The notes below the pieces were generated by a model. The model worked only from the letters and a program-made list of their open reading frames with translations. It made no database searches and was not told where the DNA came from. From WTFY01 sp964614915 (GTDB lineage: Bacteria > Pseudomonadota > Gammaproteobacteria > UBA4575), in contig CAZTNC010000020.1 in NCBI GenBank assembly GCA_964614915.1, forward strand, positions 41,648 through 105,647: 64,000 nt of DNA, read 5' to 3'. The translations under genes and the position numbers were made by a program. Numbering within the stretch: position 1 is the first letter of the stretch; each line of letters begins with the position of its first letter. Below are positions 9,332 through 15,979 of the stretch, one piece after another.

Positions 9332-9805
9332 TTATGAGTGCATTTGCTCCTGGAGGTAATTCTCCAGGCCGACCTTGTTGATCAGCTCAAGCTGGGTTTC
9401 CAGCCAGTCGATATGCTCTTCTTCGGATTCGAGAATCTCCTCGAACAGCTCGCGGCTCACGAAATCGCTGATGGATTCGGCGTAGGCGATGGCCTCACGC
9501 AGGACAGGGGCAGCATCCATTTCCAGTTTCAGGTCGCAGGTAAGCATTTCCTGGACATTCTCACCAATGTGCAGCTTGCCCAGTTCCTGCAGGTTCGCCA
9601 TCCCCTCAAGAAACAGGATCCGCTCGATCAGGCTGTCCGCGTGCTTCATCTCGTCAACGGACTCGGAATACTCATGTTCGCCCAGACGGTTCAGCCCCCA
9701 GTCCTTGAGCATCTTTGCATGCAGGAAGTACTGGTTGATTGCCGTCAGCTCGTTCTTCAGGACCTGGTTAAGGTAGTCGATAATTTTAGTGTTTTGCGGT
9801 TGCAT
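9332..9805 (-). CDS. bfr: Bacterioferritin
   Basis: A 157-residue four-helix iron-storage protein, normal family length. Ferroxidase ligands are all present: Glu19 in KNELTAINQYF, Glu52 and His55 in DEMKHAD, Glu94-equivalent in REAIAYAE, and Glu/His in ESEEEHIDWLE. The heme-binding Met (Met53 in DEMKHAD) is kept, so it should bind heme between subunits. GAGGA lies 6 bases upstream of the ATG. It is divergent from bfd, its electron donor for iron release; the shared region of 144 bases holds Fur-like sites and a palindrome. Certain as to family; expression control is inferred. Confidence 0.95.
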   Translation of the reverse strand: MQPQNTKIIDYLNQVLKNELTAINQYFLHAKMLKDWGLNRLGEHEYSESVDEMKHADSLIERILFLEGMANLQELGKLHIGENVQEMLTCDLKLEMDAAPVLREAIAYAESISDFVSRELFEEILESEEEHIDWLETQLELINKVGLENYLQEQMHS

Positions 9806-9850
9806 GGTGTCCTCGATCGTTGATTAGGCCAAGTATATATCAGATACCTT

Positions 9851-9869
9851 CTTATGTATATCACATAAG
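9851..9869. repeat. Inverted repeat CTTATGT-N5-ACATAAG
   Basis: A perfect 7-base inverted repeat with a 5-base spacer lies in the bfr-bfd intergenic region, upstream of the bfr start. It has the size and symmetry of a dimeric regulator's operator and does not match a Fur box. Which protein binds it, if any, is unknown. Confidence 0.45.
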
Positions 9870-9877
9870 CTGCTGTT

Positions 9878-9896
9878 ATAAATGATAATAATTTTC
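9878..9896. promoter_or_regulatory. Fur-box-like sequence, bfr-proximal
   Basis: Compared with the classic 19-base Fur consensus, 14 positions match by eye (core AATGATAATAATTTT). It sits centrally between bfr and bfd and could serve either gene. Confidence 0.5.
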
Positions 9897-9910
9897 GTTC
9901 CCGTTACTGG

Positions 9911-9940
9911 TTGCAATTAAAAATCATTATTGTTTATAAT
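9911..9940 (+). promoter_or_regulatory. Predicted bfd promoter (-35 TTGCAA, -10 TATAAT)
   Basis: A perfect -10 hexamer TATAAT at 9935-9940 follows TTGCAA at 9911-9916 with an 18-base spacer. The start of transcription expected about 7 bases after the -10 is at 9946-9948, only 2-4 bases before the bfd ATG at 9950, and there is no Shine-Dalgarno sequence in CTCACTACG. Confidence 0.55.
9913..9931. promoter_or_regulatory. Fur-box-like sequence over the bfd promoter spacer
   Basis: Thirteen of 19 positions match the Fur consensus (core AAATCATTAT). The site lies between the -35 and -10 of the predicted bfd promoter, where a bound repressor would block RNA polymerase. This fits the known Fur control of bfd in other bacteria. 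Confidence 0.5.
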
Positions 9941-9949
9941 CTCACTACG

Positions 9950-10180
9950 ATGTATGTTTGTCTGTGTCACGCGGTAAAAGAAGCCGAGATCAAAGCTGCG
10001 GCCAAGCGTGGCTGTGGCGATCTCAAGGCCCTCGGCAAGACCCTCAGGGTGGGGACCCGCTGCGGGATCTGTCGATGTGAAGCACAGTCCATTATCGATG
10101 CCGTCCATCAGCACCGCTGCGACAATGTACATGCATTGGACTTTGGTGCCAAGGACATGGCCGCCCCCGTCCCTGCCTGA
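9950..10180 (+). CDS. bfd: Bacterioferritin-associated ferredoxin
   Basis: A 76-residue [2Fe-2S] protein that reduces Bfr-heme to release stored iron. The cluster ligands are visible as CLC at residues 4-6 and CGIC near residues 38-41. I start at the ATG of MYVCLCHAVKEAE because the N terminus then matches the family; the frame also opens at a TTG at 9911 but that would lie upstream of the -10 box. Divergent from bfr with two Fur-like sites between. The transcript is probably leaderless or nearly so (see promoter). Confidence 0.92.
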   Translation: MYVCLCHAVKEAEIKAAAKRGCGDLKALGKTLRVGTRCGICRCEAQSIIDAVHQHRCDNVHALDFGAKDMAAPVPA

Positions 10181-10280
10181 TCCCCTGATTTTCATACTTT
10201 CTGGTGGGGCTACGCGGGCTTACCTCGTACCTCGCCTGCATTCCTTGGGGTCCTGACCATCATTCGCTAGAATCCGGATC

Positions 10281-13200
10281 ATGCAGCGCCACGCCCATGG
10301 TCAACTTCTCTACTCCCCATCCGACCTGGTCACCTTCCTGGAATGCTCACATGCAACTTACCTGGATGTCCAGAACCTGATCGAACCGCTTGCCGGGAAA
10401 AAAACCGATGCCACCCGGCAGCTCCTTCGCCAGCGGGGCATCGAACATGAACAGGCCTACCTGCAGCACCTCAAGGACGAAGGACATCACATTTGGGAGA
10501 TCCCGGCAAAACGCAGCCTTGAAGCACGCGCAGATCTCACGCTCGAGGCCATGCAGTCCGGTGTGGACGTCATCTACCAGGGCGCCTTTCTGGATGAACC
10601 GTGGTGTGGCTATGCCGACTTCCTGGTGAAGTGCGAGACCGCCTCGTCGCTCGGTGCGTACAGCTACGAAGTCCTGGATACCAAGCTAGCCCAGACGGCC
10701 CGGCCCCGCCACATCGTACAGCTGTGCATGTACTCCGCGTTGCTGGCCCGTTTGCAGGACCTTCGCCCGGCACACATGTACCTGTACTCCGGGGCCGGTG
10801 AGAAACAGCGCTTCAGGGTATCCGACTTCTTTGCCTACTGTTCCCATGCGAGGCAAAGCTTTGAGAAGTTTATTAAAAATTTGCCCGAGAACTCCTACCC
10901 GGCATCCTGTGCGCATTGCAGCCTGTGCGACTGGCAGGAACACTGTGCCGCACGCTGGGAGGCGGACGATCATCTGTGCAGGGTGGTCAACATCCGGCGC
11001 TCACAGATCGACAAGTTGCAAACGGCAGGTATCCAAACAGCGACACAATTGGCGGCGATGCCCGCAGATTCAGAAATACCGGGATTGAATGGACAGGTGC
11101 TTGCCCGCCTTCGCTCTCAGGCGACATTGCAGGGAGAGCGTGCCGTCACCGGCGAGAGCCGGTTCGAAGTGATTCCCTGCCCTGCAGGGAAAGGCCTGGC
11201 CCGCATGCCGATACCCGGTCCCGGGGACCTTTTTTTCGACATGGAGGGCGATCCCCTGTACCCCGGTGGCCTGGAGTACCTGTTCGGGGTGCATTGCATG
11301 TCTGGAAGAGAAGAGACGTTCGAGATGTTCTGGGCTCACGATCACGCACAGGAAAAACAGGCTTTCCAGGATTTCATGCAGTTCCTAGACGTTCACTTGG
11401 CCGATCATCCGCATGCCCATATCTACCACTACAACCACTATGAGACCACTGCCCTGAAACGACTGTCCTGCCGACATGCCGTTTGCGAAGAACAGCTGGA
11501 TGCCCTGCTCCGGACACAGAAGTTTGTGGACCTGTACCCGGTCGTGCGTGAATCCATCCGCACCTCAGAGCCGGGCTACTCCATCAAGCACCTGGAAACC
11601 TTTTACATGCACAAGCGGGACAGTATTGTCGCCACGGCAGCGGACAGCATGCTCACGTACAGCGGGTGGCGTGCCACCCGAGAAGATGCATTGCTGGACG
11701 AGATCGCCGAGTACAACCAGGCCGACTGCATCTCCACCCGCCTGCTGCGGGACTGGCTGGTGGAGCTTCGGCCAGCCGATATGCCCTGGCCTGCATCACA
11801 ACCTGACACGGAAACAGAAGAGATACAGCATGATCCGGAATCTGCAGGGCGGGACGAGTTGCAGGCGCACCTTGGCCACCTGCAGGACGAATCACAAGCC
11901 CTGGGCACACACCTCTCGCATCTCCTCGAATTTCACAAGCGCGAGGCCAAGCCCCAGTGGTGGAGCCGCTTTGACCGGCAAAACAAATTCGAGGACGAGC
12001 TGATTGATGATACCGAGTGTCTGGCAGCCCTAAAGCGAACCGGGACACCCGAAACCGAATGGCCCTACCGGACCTACGCCTTCAGATTCCCGCCCCAAGA
12101 GTCCAAGCTGAAAGCCGGCCAGATGGTCGTCAATGCCAGCACCCTGGAGACTGCAGGCATCATCGTCGACCTGGACGAAACCCGTAACGTCGTGAGGATC
12201 CGCAGAAGAGCTGACAAGGGCCCCCTGCCCGCCTACTTTTCCGCAGGCCCGGAAAGACCGATTGATAACCGGAGCATCCGTTCAGCCATGTACCGCTGCG
12301 CAAGGCATGTCATCAGTCAGCCCGGCCATTCGCATGTGGCGAGCGAGCTGCTGCAACGTCGCATCCCCCGTATCCGCGGCAAGACGGCAGGACAACCCAT
12401 CATCAGTCTGCCACGCACGCAGGCCAAGATTGTGCAAGCAGTCACCTGCCTGGATCACAGCTACCTGTTCATACAAGGTCCGCCCGGATCGGGCAAAACC
12501 TATGTCAGCGCCCACATTATCGTTGAACTACTCAAGGGCGGAAAGAAAATCGGAATCACCTCGAACTCCCACAAGGCCATCCACAATCTGCTGGCACAGG
12601 TCACGGAAATTGCCGAACGGGAACAGTTCCGCTTCCGCGGCGTGAAGAAAGCAACTCGCGGCTCCAGCGAGACATTCTTCGATAACGCATCCATCTCCAA
12701 CGAGACCCGCACGGAGAATATTGATCTTGGTGCCCGCCTGTTCACCGGGACTGCATGGCTGTTCTCCCATGTCCACTTGCAGGGACAACTCGACTACCTG
12801 TTTATCGATGAGGCGGGCCAGGTGCCCATGGCCAACGTGATGGCCATGGCAATGTCCACAAAAAATATCATCCTTGCGGGAGACCGGATGCAGCTTGCCC
12901 AGCCTGTCCAGGGCATCCATCCCGGTGAATCCGGACTGTCCGTGCTCGAGTTCTTGCTGGGCAAGCGCTCCACGGTAGCCCCTGAACGCGGCATCTTCCT
13001 GGACCAGACGTACCGGCTCGTGCCGGAGATCTGCAGCTTCGTGTCCGAGGCCTTCTACGAAGGCCAGCTGGTATCGCATGAAAGTGCCCTGCAACGCAGA
13101 CTGATACTGCATGACTCGGACCTGCCCAATGAAGGCATCGTCATGATTGCTGCCCGGCATGCAGGCTGCTCCCAGAAGAGCACCGAGGAAGGCGAGATCC

Positions 13201-13649
13201 TGAAATCCAGGTACATGGAGTTACTCGGCCAGACCTTTCGGGACGGGGATGGCAGCACACGTCCCATCGACATGCAGGACATACTTGTGGTCACTCCGTA
13301 CAACGTGCAGGTCAACCACCTGCGCACCTTGCTTCCGGAGGGTGCAAGAGTGGGAACGGTCGACAAGTTCCAGGGACAGGAAGCTGCCATCGTGCTGATC
13401 TCCATGGTCACCTCGAGTACTGAGGACCTGCCCCGCAATTTCGAGTTCCTGTACAGCAGAAACCGGCTGAATGTCGCCCTGTCGCGAGCCCAGTGCCTGG
13501 CGATCGTGATCGCCAGTCCGAAACTGCTTGAAGTCCCCTGCAAGACGGTCGAACAGATGAAACTGGCCAGCATCTTCTGCCACCTGAACGACTATGCGGT
13601 TCATGCCTGCCCGACAGGCGGCAGGGAGCAGGTATACTATGCGCCGTGA
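10281..13649 (+). CDS. Cas4-like nuclease / DEDD exonuclease / SF1 helicase fusion (TM0106-type)
   Basis: A 1122-residue protein with three parts. First, residues about 1-225 form a RecB/Cas4-like nuclease: GYADFLVK, EVLDTKLA and the QLCMYSALL motif, plus an Fe-S set with one Cys in FLECSHATYLD and CAHCSLCDWQEHC near residues 210-222. Second, residues about 315-490 look like an RNase-H-fold 3'-5' exonuclease: FFDMEGDP near 318, YNHYETTALKRL near 385 and EYNQADCISTRLL near 478. Third, residues about 715-1090 are a UPF1/Dna2-like SF1B helicase: GPPGSGKT near 733-740, FIDEAGQ near 841, VDKFQGQEAAIV near 1027 and LNVALSRAQ near 1063. The layout recalls Dna2. The family is known but its role (repair or defence) is not settled. 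Monocistronic between bfd and exbB. Confidence 0.85.
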   Translation: MQRHAHGQLLYSPSDLVTFLECSHATYLDVQNLIEPLAGKKTDATRQLLRQRGIEHEQAYLQHLKDEGHHIWEIPAKRSLEARADLTLEAMQSGVDVIYQGAFLDEPWCGYADFLVKCETASSLGAYSYEVLDTKLAQTARPRHIVQLCMYSALLARLQDLRPAHMYLYSGAGEKQRFRVSDFFAYCSHARQSFEKFIKNLPENSYPASCAHCSLCDWQEHCAARWEADDHLCRVVNIRRSQIDKLQTAGIQTATQLAAMPADSEIPGLNGQVLARLRSQATLQGERAVTGESRFEVIPCPAGKGLARMPIPGPGDLFFDMEGDPLYPGGLEYLFGVHCMSGREETFEMFWAHDHAQEKQAFQDFMQFLDVHLADHPHAHIYHYNHYETTALKRLSCRHAVCEEQLDALLRTQKFVDLYPVVRESIRTSEPGYSIKHLETFYMHKRDSIVATAADSMLTYSGWRATREDALLDEIAEYNQADCISTRLLRDWLVELRPADMPWPASQPDTETEEIQHDPESAGRDELQAHLGHLQDESQALGTHLSHLLEFHKREAKPQWWSRFDRQNKFEDELIDDTECLAALKRTGTPETEWPYRTYAFRFPPQESKLKAGQMVVNASTLETAGIIVDLDETRNVVRIRRRADKGPLPAYFSAGPERPIDNRSIRSAMYRCARHVISQPGHSHVASELLQRRIPRIRGKTAGQPIISLPRTQAKIVQAVTCLDHSYLFIQGPPGSGKTYVSAHIIVELLKGGKKIGITSNSHKAIHNLLAQVTEIAEREQFRFRGVKKATRGSSETFFDNASISNETRTENIDLGARLFTGTAWLFSHVHLQGQLDYLFIDEAGQVPMANVMAMAMSTKNIILAGDRMQLAQPVQGIHPGESGLSVLEFLLGKRSTVAPERGIFLDQTYRLVPEICSFVSEAFYEGQLVSHESALQRRLILHDSDLPNEGIVMIAARHAGCSQKSTEEGEILKSRYMELLGQTFRDGDGSTRPIDMQDILVVTPYNVQVNHLRTLLPEGARVGTVDKFQGQEAAIVLISMVTSSTEDLPRNFEFLYSRNRLNVALSRAQCLAIVIASPKLLEVPCKTVEQMKLASIFCHLNDYAVHACPTGGREQVYYAP

Positions 13650-13792
13650 ATGCCGCAGTCAGCATCCGCAAGCGCGTGAACAGACAGTAAAGAATATTTC
13701 ACGGGCTGATGCGCCCTGACCAGAAAAAAACCAGTGTCGAGGCCGGCTGAACTCCTCGTTGACCACAGTCAGAAAAGGGAAACCAGAAAATC

Positions 13793-14449
13793 ATGAACAA
13801 ACTACAAAGCTCTTTCGAGTTGCTATTGAATCTTGGCGGTCCGGTCGTGTTGATACTTCTAGTATTTTCCGTGATTGGAACTGCGGTCATTCTCCTGAAA
13901 TTCTGGCAGTTTTATACGCTGCGCCTGGGATCGTCCAAGTTTGCGGATGACGCCCTGCAGGCGTGGCGAGGAGACAATCAGAACCAGGCGATTGACATGC
14001 TGGAAGGCAACAGCCACCCGGTCGCGAAAGTCCTGCATACTGCCTTCGTGCAAAGCAAGGCGCGCCTCGGAGTCTCCATCGAGAATGCACGGGAAGAGAC
14101 CCTGCGCGTGGCACGCCTGCAACTGGAAAATCTCAGAAGCCACATGCGCATGCTGGAGGTGATTGCCGCCCTGAGCCCCCTGCTTGGACTGCTGGGCACG
14201 GTGCTTGGCATGATCAAGGTGTTCCGCGAACTGGAACTCGCCGGCAGCAAGGTGGATCCCTCGATTTTATCCGGCGGGATCTGGGAGGCCCTGCTGACCA
14301 CAGCACTGGGCCTGACCATCGCCATTCCCGCAGTGCTGATGGTGAACTACTTTGACCGGGTCATCGACCGGATCAGGCACCGCATGGAAGACACGGCAAC
14401 CCAGGTGTTCACGGGCAAACCCTCTGCAACCGACAGCAGCATGGCCTGA
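13793..14449 (+). CDS. exbB: ExbB/TolQ-family proton channel protein
   Basis: A 218-residue inner-membrane protein with three membrane segments: about residues 14-36 (GGPVVLILLVFSVIGTAVILL), 120-142 (VIAALSPLLGLLGTVLGMI) and 160-185 (LLTTALGLTIAIPAVLM). The LLGLLGTVLGMI and TALGLTIAIPA motifs are the conserved channel-lining segments of MotA/TolQ/ExbB. It is first of four genes that include two ExbD subunits and TonB, so its job is to power TonB with the proton gradient. A GGGAAACC ribosome-site-like sequence precedes the ATG. Gap to exbD1 is 2 bases. Confidence 0.92.
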   Translation: MNKLQSSFELLLNLGGPVVLILLVFSVIGTAVILLKFWQFYTLRLGSSKFADDALQAWRGDNQNQAIDMLEGNSHPVAKVLHTAFVQSKARLGVSIENAREETLRVARLQLENLRSHMRMLEVIAALSPLLGLLGTVLGMIKVFRELELAGSKVDPSILSGGIWEALLTTALGLTIAIPAVLMVNYFDRVIDRIRHRMEDTATQVFTGKPSATDSSMA

Positions 14450-14451
14450 AC

Positions 14452-14862
14452 GTGCAAATCGCCGAGAGTTCAAAAAAACGCAACCTCATCAGCCTGACAC
14501 CACTGATTGATGTGGTGTTCATCCTGCTGATTTTCTTCATGCTGGTCACGGATTTTGCAAAGTTTTCCATCGTGACGCTGAGTGTTGCACAGAGTGAAAC
14601 GGTTACTGCCATCCCGCAAACGAGTTCCGTGGTGCGGATATCCGGCAATGGGGAACTGCGCTTTGATGACAAGGCAATCAACTTCTCCGAGTTGGTAGAA
14701 CTGGCAAATCGAAAACTGGCAGCCAATCACCGGCATGTCTTCTTCATCCATCCCGAGGATGACACACTGTTGCAGGATACGGTCTTCGTACTCGATGAGC
14801 TTGTGCCGCTGGCTCCGGATAACATCTCGTTCCTGCACAATCTGGAAAAACGCCCGCGATGA
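14452..14862 (+). CDS. exbD: ExbD biopolymer transport protein, first copy
   Basis: A 136-residue protein with a short cytoplasmic N terminus, one membrane helix (TPLIDVVFILLIFFMLVT) and a periplasmic domain. Asp20 in PLIDVV is the conserved proton-binding residue (Asp25 in E. coli ExbD). The start is GTG at 14452, two bases after the exbB stop; no strong ribosome site, so coupling with exbB is likely. It overlaps the second exbD by 4 bases (ATGA). Confidence 0.92.
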   Translation: MQIAESSKKRNLISLTPLIDVVFILLIFFMLVTDFAKFSIVTLSVAQSETVTAIPQTSSVVRISGNGELRFDDKAINFSELVELANRKLAANHRHVFFIHPEDDTLLQDTVFVLDELVPLAPDNISFLHNLEKRPR

Positions 14863-15257
14863 CGCTTACTGAAGAAAAAAAGTCTCAGGACTTCGAAAGT
14901 GTCCTGCCGCTGATCAACATCATTTTCCTGCTGCTGATATTCCTGGTGCTGGGTGGTATTTTCACCGAACCCGAACTGCTCGACGTGCACCCGCCCGAGT
15001 CCATCAGTGACCGGGAGAGCACGGACGAGCCCATGCAGGTACTGCTCGGAAAGGAAGGCGAACTCGCCTACGACGGCAGGGAAATCTCCTTGCAGCGATT
15101 TCGCCTGCTGGCACAAGAGACGATCGAAAACAACCCGGATGCCTCGATTGAAATCAAGGCGGACCAGAAAGTCAGCATGCAGAGGGTATTCGAGTTGATG
15201 GAGATTGTCAGGGAAAGTGGGTATGAGAATTTTCAGCTGCTCACCCTGAGAATCTAG
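14859..15257 (+). CDS. ExbD-like protein, second copy, Asp replaced by Asn
   Basis: A 132-residue ExbD homologue with the same layout as the first copy: membrane helix PLINIIFLLLIFLVLGG and a periplasmic domain (GELAYDGREISLQRF, then a typical ExbD end VFELMEIVRESGYENFQLLT). At residue 20 the conserved Asp is Asn (codon AAC at 14916-14918). In ExbD this Asp carries the proton, so this copy should not conduct protons alone; it may pair with the first ExbD inside the ExbB ring. Starts within the exbD1 stop (ATGA overlap), 6 bases before tonB. Confidence 0.88.
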   Translation: MTLTEEKKSQDFESVLPLINIIFLLLIFLVLGGIFTEPELLDVHPPESISDRESTDEPMQVLLGKEGELAYDGREISLQRFRLLAQETIENNPDASIEIKADQKVSMQRVFELMEIVRESGYENFQLLTLRI

Positions 15258-15263
15258 CATCGC

Positions 15264-15953
15264 GTGACCGAGATGGAAATCACCAACAAGCACTGGTTCA
15301 ATGTGATCAGCCTGGCTATCCTGCTGCATCTCATTGCGGTGATGAATATTAACCTGACCGGCTTGTCGGCAGAATCGGTGCATCCTTTCAGTCAGTACGT
15401 GGTCGACCTGACCAACCTTGCACCGGCCCCGGTCAAACCGGCACCTCCTCCGCCTCCCAAGCAACCCCCACCGGAACCGAAACCCGAACCCGTAAAGCCC
15501 AAACCCCCTGAACCTAAGGTAGAGCCACAAAAAGTGGTCGTGCCCGAACTCGAACAACCTGTCCCGGAGGAAGAGAGCCCACCTGAAGAAGTAGTACCGC
15601 CCGAGCCGGTACAGCCAGAGACTCCACCCGCATCATCCCCAAAGCCCGGAACCCAGGCTTCAAAAGCGGATTACGGTTACTACCAGCTGATCCTTGACCG
15701 TCTGGACAGACTAAAGAGATACCCGGCCCGTGCCAGGCGCCGTGGCGACCAGGGGACCGTCATACTGGCCTTCACCCTGAACCGTGACGGCAGCCTCAAG
15801 CAGTACGCGATCAGGCAAAGTTCCGGGTCCAAGGCTCTGGATCTCGAGGTCAAGAAGCTGATCCGGCGCGCGGCGCCTTTTCCTGCCATCCCGGGCAATA
15901 TCAGCCAGGAAGAACTGGAACTGTCCGTGCCGATCTCCTTCAGCCTGCACTGA
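15264..15953 (+). CDS. tonB: TonB energy transducer
   Basis: A 229-residue protein: N-terminal membrane anchor (HWFNVISLAILLHLIAVM), a Pro/Glu/Lys-rich periplasmic spacer at about residues 55-135 (APPPPPKQPPPEPKPEP and similar) and a C-terminal TonB domain with YPARARRRGDQGTVILAF, NRDGSLKQ and a final LSVPISFSLH. It links the ExbB/ExbD motor to outer-membrane receptors. The frame starts at GTG 15264; an ATG at 15273 is equally possible because neither has a clear ribosome site. Last gene of exbB-exbD-exbD-tonB, convergent with the receptor gene 27 bases away. Confidence 0.92.
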   Translation: MTEMEITNKHWFNVISLAILLHLIAVMNINLTGLSAESVHPFSQYVVDLTNLAPAPVKPAPPPPPKQPPPEPKPEPVKPKPPEPKVEPQKVVVPELEQPVPEEESPPEEVVPPEPVQPETPPASSPKPGTQASKADYGYYQLILDRLDRLKRYPARARRRGDQGTVILAFTLNRDGSLKQYAIRQSSGSKALDLEVKKLIRRAAPFPAIPGNISQEELELSVPISFSLH

Positions 15954-15979
15954 ATCAGAACTGCTGCTGGGAGACTGAC

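Noticed and set aside
13700..13740. GGGC...GCCC with following A run upstream of exbB
   Set aside because: The stem is only 4 bases and the A run would be a T run only on the other strand, where no gene ends.
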